64,000 bases of DNA from Synaphobranchus kaupii (lineage: Eukaryota; Chordata; Actinopteri; Anguilliformes; Synaphobranchidae), in assembly GCA_029718625.1 (NCBI GenBank), contig CM056378.1, forward strand, positions 62,581,027 to 62,645,026, read 5' to 3'. A program made the translations under genes and the position numbers. Positions 48,739 to 60,245 of this stretch are shown in pieces. Within the stretch, counting starts at the first letter, position 1; the number at the start of each line of letters is the position of its first letter. Below the pieces are notes generated by a model. The model did no database searches and was not told the DNA's origin. It worked only from the letters and a program-made list of their open reading frames with translations.

Positions 48739-49930
48739 GTGTGTCACACTTCTCTCAATTGTAGCTTAATACAATGTAGCCCACTGTATTAGTATTTTAG
48801 GAGGACTGCAGCAAAGTTGTCATGCATGACTTCATCAAATTAAAACCGAAGTAGGACTAATAGATGGTAGTTGAAAAGGGACGTGAGAGTAGGCGACAGC
48901 CAGAGCAGTCTCGTTAATAAACTGCATAGGCTAATCTTGCAGTTTTAATGAAAACATATGGAATCGTATGCTGAGATTTGGCATAGGCTGGTTTGTTACA
49001 TTACACCATGTATAGCCTGTAGGCAAACAGACTATACATTTGCTTTCATAAATCAATTAAAACTGCGAGAGAATGTCGCCAGTGATGCTTAACAGTCTCT
49101 TAACTTGGCACAGAGGTTAGCTCACCGTAAAAATAGCGAGCGGACGTTTATGAATGGAACTCCAGCGACATCGTCTGCCTCAAATGCAATGTGAAGCGGC
49201 CGTTTTAAAATCATAAAACATAGCTTAGCCTACATGATCGCCTTTTCAGTTAGATAGGCTACACTGGCAATAGTTCTCAATATTATTTAGATTTATACAC
49301 GCTTGTAAATACTTCACAATCACTGTTTGTGAGACACTGTCTGTTGTAGCCTAATGACCAATTCGCTTGCTAACATTAGGTTAGCCTACATTTTAGATTC
49401 AGCCAAACCCCGAATAGAATCCAGAATCCCAGAAGTATAAAGTGAAATAAATAAAACAAAGGTAACGCAAGTCCGTGAGACACTTCTAAAAGTCCCTAAC
49501 AACCAAGGGATTCTGGCGCGATCAGAAAGTTAACAGCAATAGAATAAAAAATAACCAGGCATAACCACGTCCCCATCACAATAAATAAAGGTAGCATACA
49601 ATATAATACAGGCTGCGCTGTAGGTGCCAGGCAGCAGAAAGAATGGGATTTCAACTGAATACAATGCTCAAGCGCAACACAGAACGTAGGCTACCTACAT
49701 TGAGATTGCAACAAAGTAAAAAAAAAAAGATGGGACAGACACGTCTTCAATAACCTGCATGCTTTATTGTATCAAAAGCGTAAATACAAGTAGCCTAGCC
49801 TATAAGGCACATTGTTAACTTGTGAAATTAAGCACTAGCACTAATCCCCGCCGCCGGGGTTTGCATGATCTGATCACCACCATCCTGATTTTCTAACGCT
49901 TGTGGCTCTGATGTGTTTGAGGATTACATT
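48739..49930. other. Interior of the 4.5-kb hAT, no gene recognised
   Basis: AT-rich. A second ATTCAGCC...CCCCGAATA block at 49400 repeats the hAT left end. Nothing else is assigned. Confidence 0.4.
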
Positions 49931-50158
49931 GTTTATTCACCCCATTCAATAAGAAAATTCAGCGTCACACCCTGCGCAAATTTAACGGCAGCTGAGCTGA
50001 CTTGGTCCACCACGCTGAGCTGGTGCCCTAAACACAGTGCTTGATCTGCGTATACAGAGGGGCAGGCCTGTTTAATACTGTTAATTAAATCCACGTGGGA
50101 TTCGGCCAAATCCCGAACCTGTGAAAAAGGACAGAATCCTGGATTCGGTGCATCCCTA

Positions 50159-50428
50159 ATTTTAACATACACATTTGGATAAACAGGGTGATCCCCTAGG
50201 AACAGCCTTTGCCTCTATTATTGACTCTGTTGGTTTTATACAAAATGTTTGTGGGCCCACTCACTACTGTAGCCATACCCTAGACATAGTGTTATCCTAT
50301 GGTATCAATGTTATGAATCTTACTATTGCACCCCATAACCCTGTATTAGCTGAACATTTCCTTATTACGTTTGAAATTGAGACAACCACCACTTTTATAT
50401 CAGAGCCATTATTACAGCCGGTCGTTAA
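50159..50428 (+). pseudogene. LINE endonuclease C-terminal part (copy 2)
   Basis: DKQGDPLGTAFASIIDSVGF, NVCGPTHYCSHTLDIVLSYG and ITFEIETTTTFISEP continue copy 2 after the hAT. The TLD motif of the endonuclease is intact. Ends at the TTAA MITE. Confidence 0.85.
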
Positions 50429-50971
50429 AGGGATAGTTCGGAATTTTGGACATAATGTCTCAATTACGACTTACCCATGATGTAGTTGATTGATGGAAAC
50501 CATTTTCACTTAAACACTCCACAGTGCACCCAAAGCAAATAAAATACGAAGAGTGTCTATCAGGGGAGGGATACTTTACGTTACATACGAATGTAGTGCC
50601 GGCACTGGTCGACTACAACAACAAAGAAGAGTAACAAGTTGCAATGGCCACGTTCGCTCCACCGCCGTACTTCCACAGAGAGGTCAGCACAAAGTAAAGG
50701 TAGTTTGACTTCAAAACTGATGGTATAAACACTCAAAATAACCCCGATAGACTGTCGTCGTATTTTATTTGCTTTGGGTGCACTGTGGAGTGTTTAAGTG
50801 CGTTTGGTAGTGGATGCTACCGGTTGCCATAGAGTTGCGCTAGCATTAGCAACGTGTGTATGTCCAAAGGAATGGACAGCATGGAATTAGCTGAAAATGG
50901 TTTCCATCAATCAACTACATCATGGGTAAGTCGTAAATGAGACGTTATGTCCAAAATTCCGAACTATCCCT
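50429..50971. mobile_element. TTAA-flanked T2/Kolobok-like MITE, copy 1
   Basis: AGGGATAGTTCGGAATTTTG and its inverse bound 543 bp. TTAA lies on both sides (50425-50428, 50972-50975), and the LINE reads CGTTAAACT across the site in copy 1. The long arms are near-palindromic (CATGATGTAGTTGATTGATG both ways), with about 100 bases missing from the left arm. The TTAAAGGR start matches the T2 MITE consensus known from Xenopus. Confidence 0.9.
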
Positions 50972-50975
50972 TTAA

Positions 50976-52022
50976 ACTATGATGTCATTCCAAAGTTTAT
51001 AAATATGCTTCCGGAGAAAATACCAATGAAGTATCGCTGGATGAATTGACTAAAAAGTTAAGTTTAACGCTCAGAAGCACCCTTGTTATGGTTGCTCCTC
51101 AAAGAGGAAAGGTTTGTCGGAAAAACCCCGTGCCCTGAAGCAGTCCACAAGAAAACTGGAGCGAAAATGGCGGTCAGCTAAACTAGAAGTATTTCTTCTT
51201 GCATGTAAAGATAGCCTCCTCCAGTACAAGCAAGCTCTTGTATCTGCTAGATCTGCCTTTTTCTCTAAATCAATTGAACAAAACAAATGCAACTGTGGAC
51301 AATTTGACTAAAGAACAATCAGAATTTTCAACTTACCTCTTCGTTTACAGCAGTAATGATTTCAAGGTTTTTTTTCAATCAGAAGATTGAAGCTATTAGA
51401 TACCAGATCTTCAAATTGTCTCCTCCTCTAGGCATCACTCCTCCCAGAATCAATGAACAGCGCAGATCTTCGTCAACACAGTAAGATGTATCAACAGTGG
51501 CACTAAACTGTTTTACGCCAATTAACAGGGAGGAGCTGTCTAAACCGGTTATGTCCTCAAAACCAACTACCTGTCTATCTGATCCAATTCCTACAAAATT
51601 GGTTAAAAAACCTTTTCCCGTAATTGGCCAGCGCATGTTAAAAATCATTAACACATCCTTAGTAGCAGCATATGTACCAGTGTCACTAAAAATGGCGGTT
51701 ATTAAGCCATTACTGAAGAAAACAAAACTCAAACCAGAAAACCATTTAAAATCTTCCATTTTTATCAAAAATATTAGAGAAAGCTGTTGCGAAGCAACTT
51801 GACGCTTACCTTAGCTCAAACCATATCCATGAAATATTCCAGTCAGGATTTAGACCCTACCATTGCACTGAAACGGCACTTAAAGTTATTAACTATTTAC
51901 CATTATCAGCCGACCAAAATTCTGTGTCTGTTCTTGTACTCCTTGACCTAAGTGCAGCTTTTGATACAATAGATCATGAGATTCTACTGGACAGACTCCA
52001 GGGCTGTGTTGGACTTAATGGT
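50976..52022 (+). pseudogene. LINE reverse transcriptase N-terminal part (copy 2)
   Basis: SSKPTTCLSDPIPTKLVKKP, LKMAVIKPLLKKTKLK, FQSGFRPYHCTETALKVI, then VLVLLDLSAAFDTIDHEILL with the first catalytic Asp in the FDTIDH context. Frame breaks occur near 51740, 51800 and 51880. The frame stops at LQGCVGLNGQ where a hAT-like end begins, so the YADD motif is absent. Confidence 0.85.
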
Positions 52023-53749
52023 CAGTAGGGTTGCAAAGGGCGGAAACCTTCCGTAAGTAAAGCTCGGGAATTTTGGAAATTTTGACCAATTTATTTAGCA
52101 ATAGTTAGCCTATAACATGGAACTTAAATTTAGTTGGAAAATACAAAACTGCAATTCTAGATCTTGCAGCATGCTTTGGTTAAAACAATCCAACTTAATG
52201 CAAATTCAGTTGAATTTCAACCCTGCACTGTGCATTCTTCCATAGAGTACTCAAGTGACTACGTCACACTGGTTTCAGAAGTGACTTCCCCATTCATTTA
52301 GACCAGAAACATTAACTAAAACTTACTTTTAAACAATTTCTAGTGATTATGTCTTACCATCAATTTCCTGGATTGTTCAATATAACAAAATATGTAGTTT
52401 TTCTGGACCGGCTTTGAGTATATTTTATGTTTTTGTATTTCTTTTGTGAATATGCCAGTGCTGGCACTGTTAAAAAACTCGACATCCCATAATTTCCTCC
52501 AGACAGTTCAATGAAGTAAAATGGCCTAATTAGCAGGGTGGTATGCACTGCCAAAAATGTCCAGACAAGATGATATCTGATTGGTCAAGAACCGCCCGTG
52601 CGTTGCAGTAATGGATATGTAGTTTGTAATCATAATCATTACTTTAAAAAATAAAAATGAGAACATACAATGTATGCTCTATATCCTTATACCACACAGG
52701 CTCATCCAGGAATGTTTTGGCTCATTCTATAAATCAGATTTTTAAAAAGTGTCGTTAGTCTCCGAAGTCCGTTCTATCTGTCATGGGAATTTACTTCCAA
52801 AACCAAAGTGCGCCCACGTCTGACGTATTCATTTGAGTACTCTATTACATGTGCAGTGCATTCTTTTATCACATGCACAGATAATTCCTAGCATCCTGCA
52901 CACTACTGCAGGGCCCTCTGCATGCACTGTGCATTCTTCCATCACATGCAGAAATAATTCCCAGCATCCTGCACACTACAGCTAGGCTATTGAGGCCACA
53001 CTACTGCATCTGAGCCCTACATCTACATCCATTTTGAATCAAATTTTGTTTTTTTGGGGGGGGGGGGGGAATACAAAAAATACATTTCTTTTATTCAACA
53101 ATCATGTTTTTTGTTCAATGAAAGAACCCATTAAAGTTCTACTCACAAATGTTTGCATGATTTCTGCTTATGACAAGACAAATATTTATATTTATGTCTG
53201 CATACGACGAGGTAAATACAGCTAGTACAAATAATTTTTTTTACACTGACATCTGGGTACTCCTAGCACTCCATCTAGTGGCTCTCGCCACAGAACTATA
53301 TAGTGTTCTCTCTACCCCCAACATATTATGTGACATGGAATCTTCACTCAGTCAGAGAGCAGCGCTGCCCCTGGAGGAAGACTCACTGAATGAAAGGAAC
53401 AAGTTTCTCTTGCTAGCTAAATGAATATTGTCAATAATAATAGTGTATTAACACAACAGTAATGTTAGTCATTCTTTAATTGCGGTCTTAAACTACCGAT
53501 GAATGGAAACTATGATAACATTGCTAGCTAGCTATCTGCAAGCTATCAGCTACCAGTAACGTTAACGTGAGACGCATCCACAGACCTTGTTGTGCTCTTT
53601 TACTTAGCTAACATTATAATTCATGAGTAGGCTACAGATTGAGATATAACATATACATTTAGGACAGTGTGCATTTAGATTCACCCCCATATTTTAACTG
53701 AGGCATTTATTTTCATATAGAATAAATTAATGGGATTAACGTGACCGAC
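52023..53749. repeat. hAT-like left end plus unassigned repeats
   Basis: CAGTAGGGTTGCAAAGGGCG then GGAAACCTTCCG begins what looks like a hAT end; its partner is not seen. At 52853-52983 a unit of about 68 bp (TGCATTCTTCCATCACATGC, CCCAGCATCCTGCACACTAC) is present twice. A poly-G run lies at 53057-53070. No coding sequence is recognised. Confidence 0.45.
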
Positions 53750-54249
53750 TTAAAGGGTAAGTTCGCTATTTTGGACCTTGGACCCTATTTGCGGTCCGTC
53801 TTCCATGAACCTGACCCATGAAGTCCATTTTTTCGCTGATCGGTCCAGTATTGAGTTCGGTACAGATTTCCTGTAGGCTCTCACTGGGCTACAATGGAAG
53901 TGAACGGGGCAATCAGAAATGTTATGGAAAAACAACGATAAATGTGCTTTTATAGCTCAGTGTGTATTCTTACGGTCTCAGTATGCTCTCCTGTGAAATG
54001 TAGGCTATCGCAAACGCAAACCGAACGTTGAAACAACAGTTCCATTTGAAACAGAACTATTTCTCCGACCGCACTACCTCGCACTGTAAACTTCCGCAGT
54101 CTAGCTACGTTGTAGAGAGGGGGGGCCGCTTGAAAAGCAGTTGATCACAAATCCTGACCTCCCGTTGGAGTTTACTAGCTAGTAGCCTACAGCAGAAATA
54201 TTTGTAACGCAGTTTTTGTAATCATCATTTGTAATAATTCATCACAGCA

Positions 54250-54546
54250 ATGGTGCGCGAATGTGCAGTCCCCGGTTGTGGGAATAAAATGTCTGGACGC
54301 TCAAATACCAGTTTTCACAGGCTCCCGTTCTCTGACCCAGAAAGATTGAGACTTTGGCTGGTTGTCTTACGGATCGACATAAACACTCCAGTCAATCAAC
54401 TCCGTTTGGCAGACTCGCGAGTTTGTGGAGCGCATTTCGACGCTACTGATTTCTGTAACCGCAAATCAGAAGCAAAACACTGGTTTCTAAAGAACACAGC
54501 TGTTCCTCGTGTCGGACCTGCAGCACTACCAAGCACCGGAGCGGAG
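54250..54546 (+). CDS. THAP zinc-finger exon
   Basis: From the ATG at 54250 the frame reads MVRECAVPGCGNKMS, SFHRLPFSDPERLRLWLVVL, RVCGAHFDATDFC and LKNTAVPRVGPAALP. This is a complete THAP (C2CH) module: C-x4-C, the conserved Pro-Phe and Trp, C-x2-H, and the closing AVP box. It is followed in frame by GAG and a GTAAGT donor at 54547, so it is a first exon. THAP modules give sequence-specific DNA binding and form the N-terminus of P-element, THAP9 and Kolobok-type transposases. All zinc ligands are intact. No next exon is recognised in the element. Confidence 0.85.
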
Positions 54547-54785
54547 GTAAGTTATATTTAGCTATAACGTTACTAACATTTTTATTTTTTTTGAGCGCGT
54601 CCTCTGACCCAGCACTCAATACCAACTAACAAAATCCGAGCTTGACATAAGTTGTTTTCTTGTAACAAAACTGTCGGAAACGTTCATCAACTATAACTTT
54701 TTACAATTCTATAATGTTTTATTTACAAATGCTTGACGCATGGTGTCCTGTCCAAAGTTCTCATCTATCACATATCTGTTGGCAG

Positions 54786-55140
54786 TCATAGTGTAATGGT
54801 AATCAATGGAGATGATCCAGTGTCATCCACGGATACATCCAGGTTTTCAATGGCATTCGGTAGCAACAGATCCCACTCCCTACAACACAAACTTTCCTCC
54901 TCTCTGGGCATCTGCTTGCACCTCTTGCAAGAACACCAAAAGTCCCCCGAAATTCTTGGTCTAGCCTCGGCAGCGACTTCGGATAACATTACCTGCGCAA
55001 CTTCAGCCTCTCTCTCTTCTCTTGCTCTCTTATCATCCATCTCTTGTAGTTCCGTGTCCGTGTATTCTGGCTCAAATCTGTAGCCAGTAACGTCAGTCAA
55101 AATCGAATTCTTCGTCTTCGTAATCATTATAGTCATCCAT
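54786..55140 (-). pseudogene. Exon similar to the P2X7 cytosolic (ballast) domain N-terminus
   Basis: On the minus strand an ATG at about 55140 gives MDDYNDYEDEEFDF. After a one-base frame change it continues TDVTGYRFEPEYTDTELQEM, DDKRAREEREAEVAQ, then DFWCSCKRCKQMPREEESLC and CREWDLLLP. The W-C-x-C-x2-C-x2-M-x4-E-x2-C-C pattern is the cysteine cluster of the P2X7 C-terminal cytosolic domain, and the acidic YRFEPEYT-EEL start is what I recall from the multi-copy fish proteins named P2X7-like. The frame loses similarity after SSPLITITL. The start-proximal frame change suggests it is dead. It converges with the THAP exon. Confidence 0.6.
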
Positions 55141-55611
55141 CATCCAAGTTTTTTTGTGGAAATTGTAGCCTACGTTGCTGCAGGTAAACAAACGCAGACT
55201 GCTCAGCTAGATAGTTTCGTAAACGGCCGGCACACCTTCCCGCTCCCCTACCCCCGACACATAGTACTCCGCGAGTGCAGCGCAAACAAGCAACAGAGAA
55301 ATGCTTACTTCCAAGCCATGCCAAGCACGTAAAAATGTTCGGATTGAGATACATTTCACAGGAGAGCATACTGAGACCGGTAACAATACACCCTGAGCTT
55401 CCCGTCTCATTTATTGTACATGAAAGCACATTTATCGAACATTTCTGATTGCCCCGTTCACTTCCATTGTAGCCCAGTGAGAGCCTACAGGAAATCTGTA
55501 CCGAACTCAATACTGGACCGATCAGCGAAAAAATGGACTTCATGGGTCAGGTTCATGGAAGACGGACCGCAAATAGGGTCCAAGGTCCAAAATAGCGAAC
55601 TTACCCTTTAA

Positions 55612-58600
55612 AGGGGAACTGAAACGTAATATGAAGTGAAGGTGATAGGGTGGATGCCTTTTCAGTCTAACACATATTCCAGTTCTCAAATCTGACTAAA
55701 CGGTAATAATGGAGAAAACGTTAAGAATAGTTTATCGTTTTTCCGTTAGGGCGCAGCCATGTTTAGTTTTCGTAGTCAGTGACGTCACTGGCATGATACG
55801 TCTAGCGTTCGAGCACCTATTAGCTACCTACCGGGTTCGCGGAAAAAACAGCAAAACGTAAACCTATTTGCAACCGTAAATAAAAAATGGGATAAATATC
55901 GGTAACACCCCGGACGTCCGCCCGTTGTAGCACTAGCGTTCCTTATTTTTCTCAAATTTTCTCTCTACGGTAGGCTATTTTATCTTCTCAAAAATAGGTC
56001 AATGATCCCATGTATTGTTTCTTCTCAAACGCCTTAATTAAATGGGTGAACGAATTAATAGACGCGTTAAAAATACATTGAAACGTAATTCAATCATTGC
56101 ATTTCAGCATTATAATGGAGGTAGCATGATCATTATAATGGAACTTGATCATGCTACCTCCAGAACAGAAGCGCCTTTCCACAAAAACGGCAGCATTCAT
56201 ACTCACTCAGAGCAAAGAAAATGTCTCGTATTAAAAATTATCATACAATAGCCTGCATATCTTGCATAATTTCAAAATGTTCTTTTCTTAAGAAAACGTA
56301 ATCTAGTCCTTTTTTTAAAAAAAAAGGTGCATTCGTGTTTGTACCATTAATGTCAAACAGTTAAACAATTATATCCCCTATCACCGTGAATGGAGGTTAA
56401 GTCAAGCCTACGTTGCGTTATGGCCTGCATTGCCAATTTCACCAGGAGAGGGCACCATTTACCAAAACATAACAGTAGTACTTGCATAGCTGTGCCCTTT
56501 ACTCCCCAGAAGAGTAGGTTATCTATATTTTGTGACATTAGATGCAAACCACGTAGTCTACACTCCTTAACTAGATAGTTATTTGCCCCCTCTAATCAAA
56601 TGAGTTATCAGAGCAAACGTTTAATAATTATATTTAATATTTAAATATAAATTATATTTTATTTTGAAACTGTACATGAACAAATTGATGTAAATAGTAA
56701 TAATAATAATTGATGTAAAAAAAAAAAAAATTTTAAAAAAAATCTATTTGCTAACTGAGTGACAGCAGTAGCAGAGACAACTGTACATGAACAAATTGAT
56801 GTAAATAGTAATAATAATAATTGATGTAAAAAAAAAAAATTTAAAAAAAAATCTATTTGCTAACTGAGTGACAGCAGTAGCAGAGACAAGTCAATGCAGT
56901 GGCCATCTCAGTCTCAGTGAAGTCAGGACATCGATGTCTTCAATGGAGAAAGATGCAAAACGGTCCATTGCCCCAGGCTGTAGAAATTATTTTTTTTAAA
57001 GAGAAGGCAGGCTGTTCGCCCCATACATTTTCACCGGTTTAGCCCGCTAATCTACGTTAGCTAACACGTGCTGAATTCGGACTTGTCCTAAAAAAATTAA
57101 GGTTGATAGCCTACTACTTACGTGATCTCCCATGTCGACTCGCAGCCCTCCAAGTTTTGCATGTCGTAAAAACAATATTTTGTTCAGGTCCCATTACGAT
57201 TTGTTGAAAAAATCCGACAAGGCCAGCAGTAACGTTAACACTAGTTAACCAAACGACTCCCTGTTGGCCAGCCCACTCGATCGTAACAATTGAAACACCC
57301 TTCCCCTGGCAAGTTTAGCCGGGTTGAACGAGAGCTTAGTTCTTCCTTCACATTTCACTTGGGTCTGACTCTTCTCTACAAAAGTCATGCATTCAAACAC
57401 CAACCCGTCTCGAAGACGATCAACAAACAGTCTCCCATTTCGTCCATGTTAACTACAGTGGCACTGGCCATGACAGCTGAATGAAATGCTCAACTTGCTA
57501 AGATACCAAAGCAAGCCCACAAGTGAAAAATGCTAAATAAATGACACAATTCACTCCACACTTGCTCTGAACGTTGAAAAAAAGAGAAAACTCAAAACGC
57601 ACAGTCACTGTAGGTAGCTAGCTACAGAGCTCTACGTATTTACACTCTATGATCGACCGCTCTCAATTGCAGGTCTGAAAAAAAATAATGTTGATCGTCT
57701 TCGAGACGATCGAGTGGGCTGGCCAACAGGGAGTCGTTTGGTTAACTAGTGTTAACGTTACTGCTGGCCTTGTCGGATTTTTTCAACAAATCGTAATGGG
57801 ATCTGGACAAAATATTGTTTTTACGACATGCAGCCCTCCAAGTGATAGGGGATTGTTTAACTGTTTGACATTAATGGTACAAACACGAATGCACCTTTTT
57901 TTTTTTTTTAAAAGGACTAGATTACGTTTTCTTAAGAAAAGAACATTTTGAAATGATGCAACAAGATATGCAGGCTATTGTGTGATAATTTTTAATACGA
58001 GACATTTTCTTTGCTCTGAGTGAGTATGAATGCTGCCGTTTTTGTGGAAAGGCGCTTCTGTTCTGGAGGTAGCATGATCAAGTTCCATTATAATGATCAT
58101 GCTACCTCCATTATAATGCTGAAATGCAATGATTGAATTACGTTTCAATGTATTTTTAAGGCGTCTATTAATTCGTCCACCCATTTAATTAAGGCGTTTG
58201 AGAAGAAACAATACATGGGATCATTGACCTATTTTTGAGAAGATAAAATAGCCTACCGTAGAGAGAAAATTTGAGAAAAATAAGGAACGCTAGTGCTACA
58301 ACGGGCGGACGTCCGGGGTGTTACCGATATTTATCCCATTTTTTATTTACGGTTGCAAATAGGTTTACGTTTTGCTGTTTTTCCGCGAACCCGGTAGGTA
58401 GCTATAGGTGCTCGAACGCTAGACGTATCATGCCAGTGACGTCACTGACTACGAAAACTAAACATGGCTGCGCCCTAACGGAAAAACGATAAACTATTCT
58501 TAACGTTTTCTCCATTATTACCGTTTAGTCAGATTTGAGAACTGGAATATGTGTTAGACTGAAAAGGCATCCACCCTATCACCTTCACTTCATATTACGT

Positions 58601-58612
58601 TTCAGTTCCCCT
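55612..58612. mobile_element. TTAA element with ~770-bp inverted repeats
   Basis: AGGGGAACTGAAACGTAATA at 55612 and its inverse at 58612 start very long arms (about 55612-56385 and 57845-58612), flanked by TTAA at 55608-55611 and 58613-58616. The left TTAA is shared with the preceding element. A further inverted pair in the middle (57165-57285 and 57710-57840, GTTAACCAAACGACTCCCTG and inverse) extends the foldback. Small hairpins such as GGAGGTAGCATGATC occur in each arm. No protein gene is seen. Confidence 0.9.
56670..56889 (+). repeat. Two-copy tandem repeat, ~111-bp unit
   Basis: CTGTACATGAACAAATTGAT to CAGTAGCAGAGACAA is present twice in direct succession inside the unpaired part of the long-TIR element. 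Confidence 0.9.
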
Positions 58613-58616
58613 TTAA

Positions 58617-59125
58617 GGTGACGACGTTTGTTTTTAATAGCTAGCTAATGGTAGCTAGCGAATGACAGCTCCTGGGGCCTGATTTACAAAGCTTGCACAG
58701 TTGGCTGAATAACTGCAGAGTAAAACCCGGAACCCTCCCAAATCTGGAACATGGACTGAAGAAAAAGAGCTGTTCTGGGTTTTTCCTCAGTGCAGGTTAT
58801 CAAGCTAACTCAGTAATTCTGCTTCGTGAAGCAGCCCCTGCTCAGCTAACCTTAGGATGAGAGGAAAGGAAAAACCTTATTGGTATGGAATCTACGTTAC
58901 TAGTCATCAAGCTAACGTTAGCCAATGGTCTCGTACACACTAGGGTTTTAGTTTCGAAAACGTTTCGGAAATGTTTTAGTTGAGGTTTTCGCTAACGTTA
59001 CCTCAACCTGTTCATAGGCTACACATTACTCGAATGCATTCTGTTCTGTGGTTTTCGAAATCTAGGATGTGCTCCACCCAGCACGTTTCCTTGATAGTGG
59101 TTATCTTCTGCATTCCTTGGTAACT
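58617..59125. other. No recognisable gene
   Basis: Unassigned. GAAGCAGCCCCTGCTCAG and repeated GCTAACGTTAGC-like words are seen but form no known unit. Confidence 0.4.
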
Positions 59126-59309
59126 AGTAAGTAAAGTTTATTTACATAGCACCTTACACAGACACCAGTCACAAACTGCTTTAGTCAAAATAAAATAAAA
59201 ACAAAAATAAACAGATAAAACACACAAGGGGGAAAAAACTATATAATACACAAAAACATAAAATACCACATCCTACCTAAATGCCCGTCTGAACAGATGG
59301 GTTTTTAGC

Positions 59310-59757
59310 ATCGACTGCATAAAAATATGGACAAAGCCACTGTGACGTCACCCATTGCCTTTCCACGGCCTCGTAAAAACTGAATTGAAGCTCTGGATTC
59401 GCCGCCCGTTTGTACAAACTGCGCCTTCTCCACGGAGCTGAAGAGGACTCAACCTGTCCCTCTGATTGGTCCTGAACAAATGTTAATACCCTACGACACA
59501 AACGACACAATATTTTAAAAAATCAGCACATGCAGAGGCATTAGATGAAGGAAAGGCACTTATTGCAATTACATTTTTTTGTGGGAAGAATTTATTGACT
59601 GAGTATTTCGACCACATTCCTGCCATTGAATTACATGGTGAAAGACCTATACTGGAGTCAATCGCAGTGGCGCGAGTGAGCAATGGCACAATTGCCGCTA
59701 CCAACCAAACCAGGAAGTGAGCTTCAAAAGGAAAGCCCAGTCTGGGCCCCTTGGTAT
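59310..59757 (+). repeat. CATAGACTG-family MITE in the LINE 3' UTR
   Basis: CATCGACTGCATAAAAATAT then a CCACGGCCTCGTAAAAACTG stretch, ending GAAGTGAGCTTCAAAAGGAA and GGCCCCTTGGTA. This contains both halves seen at 1925-2080 and 3560-3680. Flanked by TTTAG on both sides. Confidence 0.65.
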
Positions 59758-60245
59758 TTAGCTGCTTTTAAAAAGAGTCTACAGAGTCAAGAGACCTCAA
59801 ACTTATTGGGAGACTATTCCAAAGCTTAGCAAGTCCACCACCACGACCCGTCAGCCGGGGTGTGCTGATAAGAGCAGTCTGCAGGACAAAGTTCAATTAG
59901 ATGGGAATAATCCATATCCCACTGCCATGTTTCTGTCAGGAATATAAAATCCATACTTTCCCTACAAAAGAAATCATTAAGGACAAATGTCGCGAGGCAG
60001 CCGGCGGAGGTTCCCAATACACACACCACGGTGAGATGTGCAGTGTGGATGGGAGGCCCTGTCCATAATAATGGTCTGTATGGGGAAATTGCCTGGTGAG
60101 AGGGTTAATGACAGATGTGGCCAGTGGGGGGAGCTAGCGGGGGAGACAGTACTCTGAGGTGCCGGTCCAGGCGAAGATGGAAGGACTGTACAGCGTGCTG
60201 TAAGTTAGCCGCTAGCATTCGGCTACCCAGCCCGTTGGGGTGGAC

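Larger units (their letters stand above)
45618..50158. mobile_element. 4.5-kb hAT element inside LINE copy 2
   Basis: The ends TAGGGATGCACCGAATCC and GGATTCGGTGCATCCCTA are inverse. ATTTTAAT and ATTTTAAC flank it (seven of eight), and the LINE reads GATTTTAACATAC across the junction in copy 1. A second copy of its left subterminal region (ATTCAGCCAAACCCCGAATA) lies at 49400. Its own transposase is not recognisable. It carries the second BED-finger hAT and the inverse LTR-like repeat. Confidence 0.88.
45129..52022 (+). mobile_element. Esterase-type L2/CR1-group LINE, copy 2, split by three elements
   Basis: It starts GTTTCCTGTTTGAACTTGAA like copy 1, then jumps over ORF1 to CTGTTGTGAATCACTCC, so the esterase gene is deleted. 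The endonuclease segment ends at 45617, continues at 50159-50428, then 50972-52022. A hAT and a TTAA MITE fill the gaps. At 52022 the RT ends abruptly where another hAT-like end begins. Confidence 0.85.
53754..55607 (+). mobile_element. TTAA (T2/Kolobok-like) element with THAP and P2X7-like exons
   Basis: AGGGTAAGTTCGCTATTTTG at 53754 and its inverse at 55607 start arms that agree closely for about 170 bp and more loosely to about 250 bp. TTAA flanks it (53750-53753, 55608-55611). Kolobok elements are known to duplicate TTAA and to use THAP-domain transposases, which fits the THAP exon inside. The element is too short for a full transposase. It also carries a convergent exon resembling P2X7's cytosolic domain. 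Confidence 0.85.

Noticed and set aside
54786..55140. Functional P2X7 receptor gene
   Set aside because: No transmembrane or ATP-binding region is present; only the cytosolic cysteine-cluster part is seen, inside a transposon and with a frame change.
56042..58184. Matching 69-aa frames at 56042-56251 (+) and 57975-58184 (-)
   Set aside because: They are the same sequence in the two arms of the foldback element; no domain is evident, and duplication by the palindrome explains the similarity.
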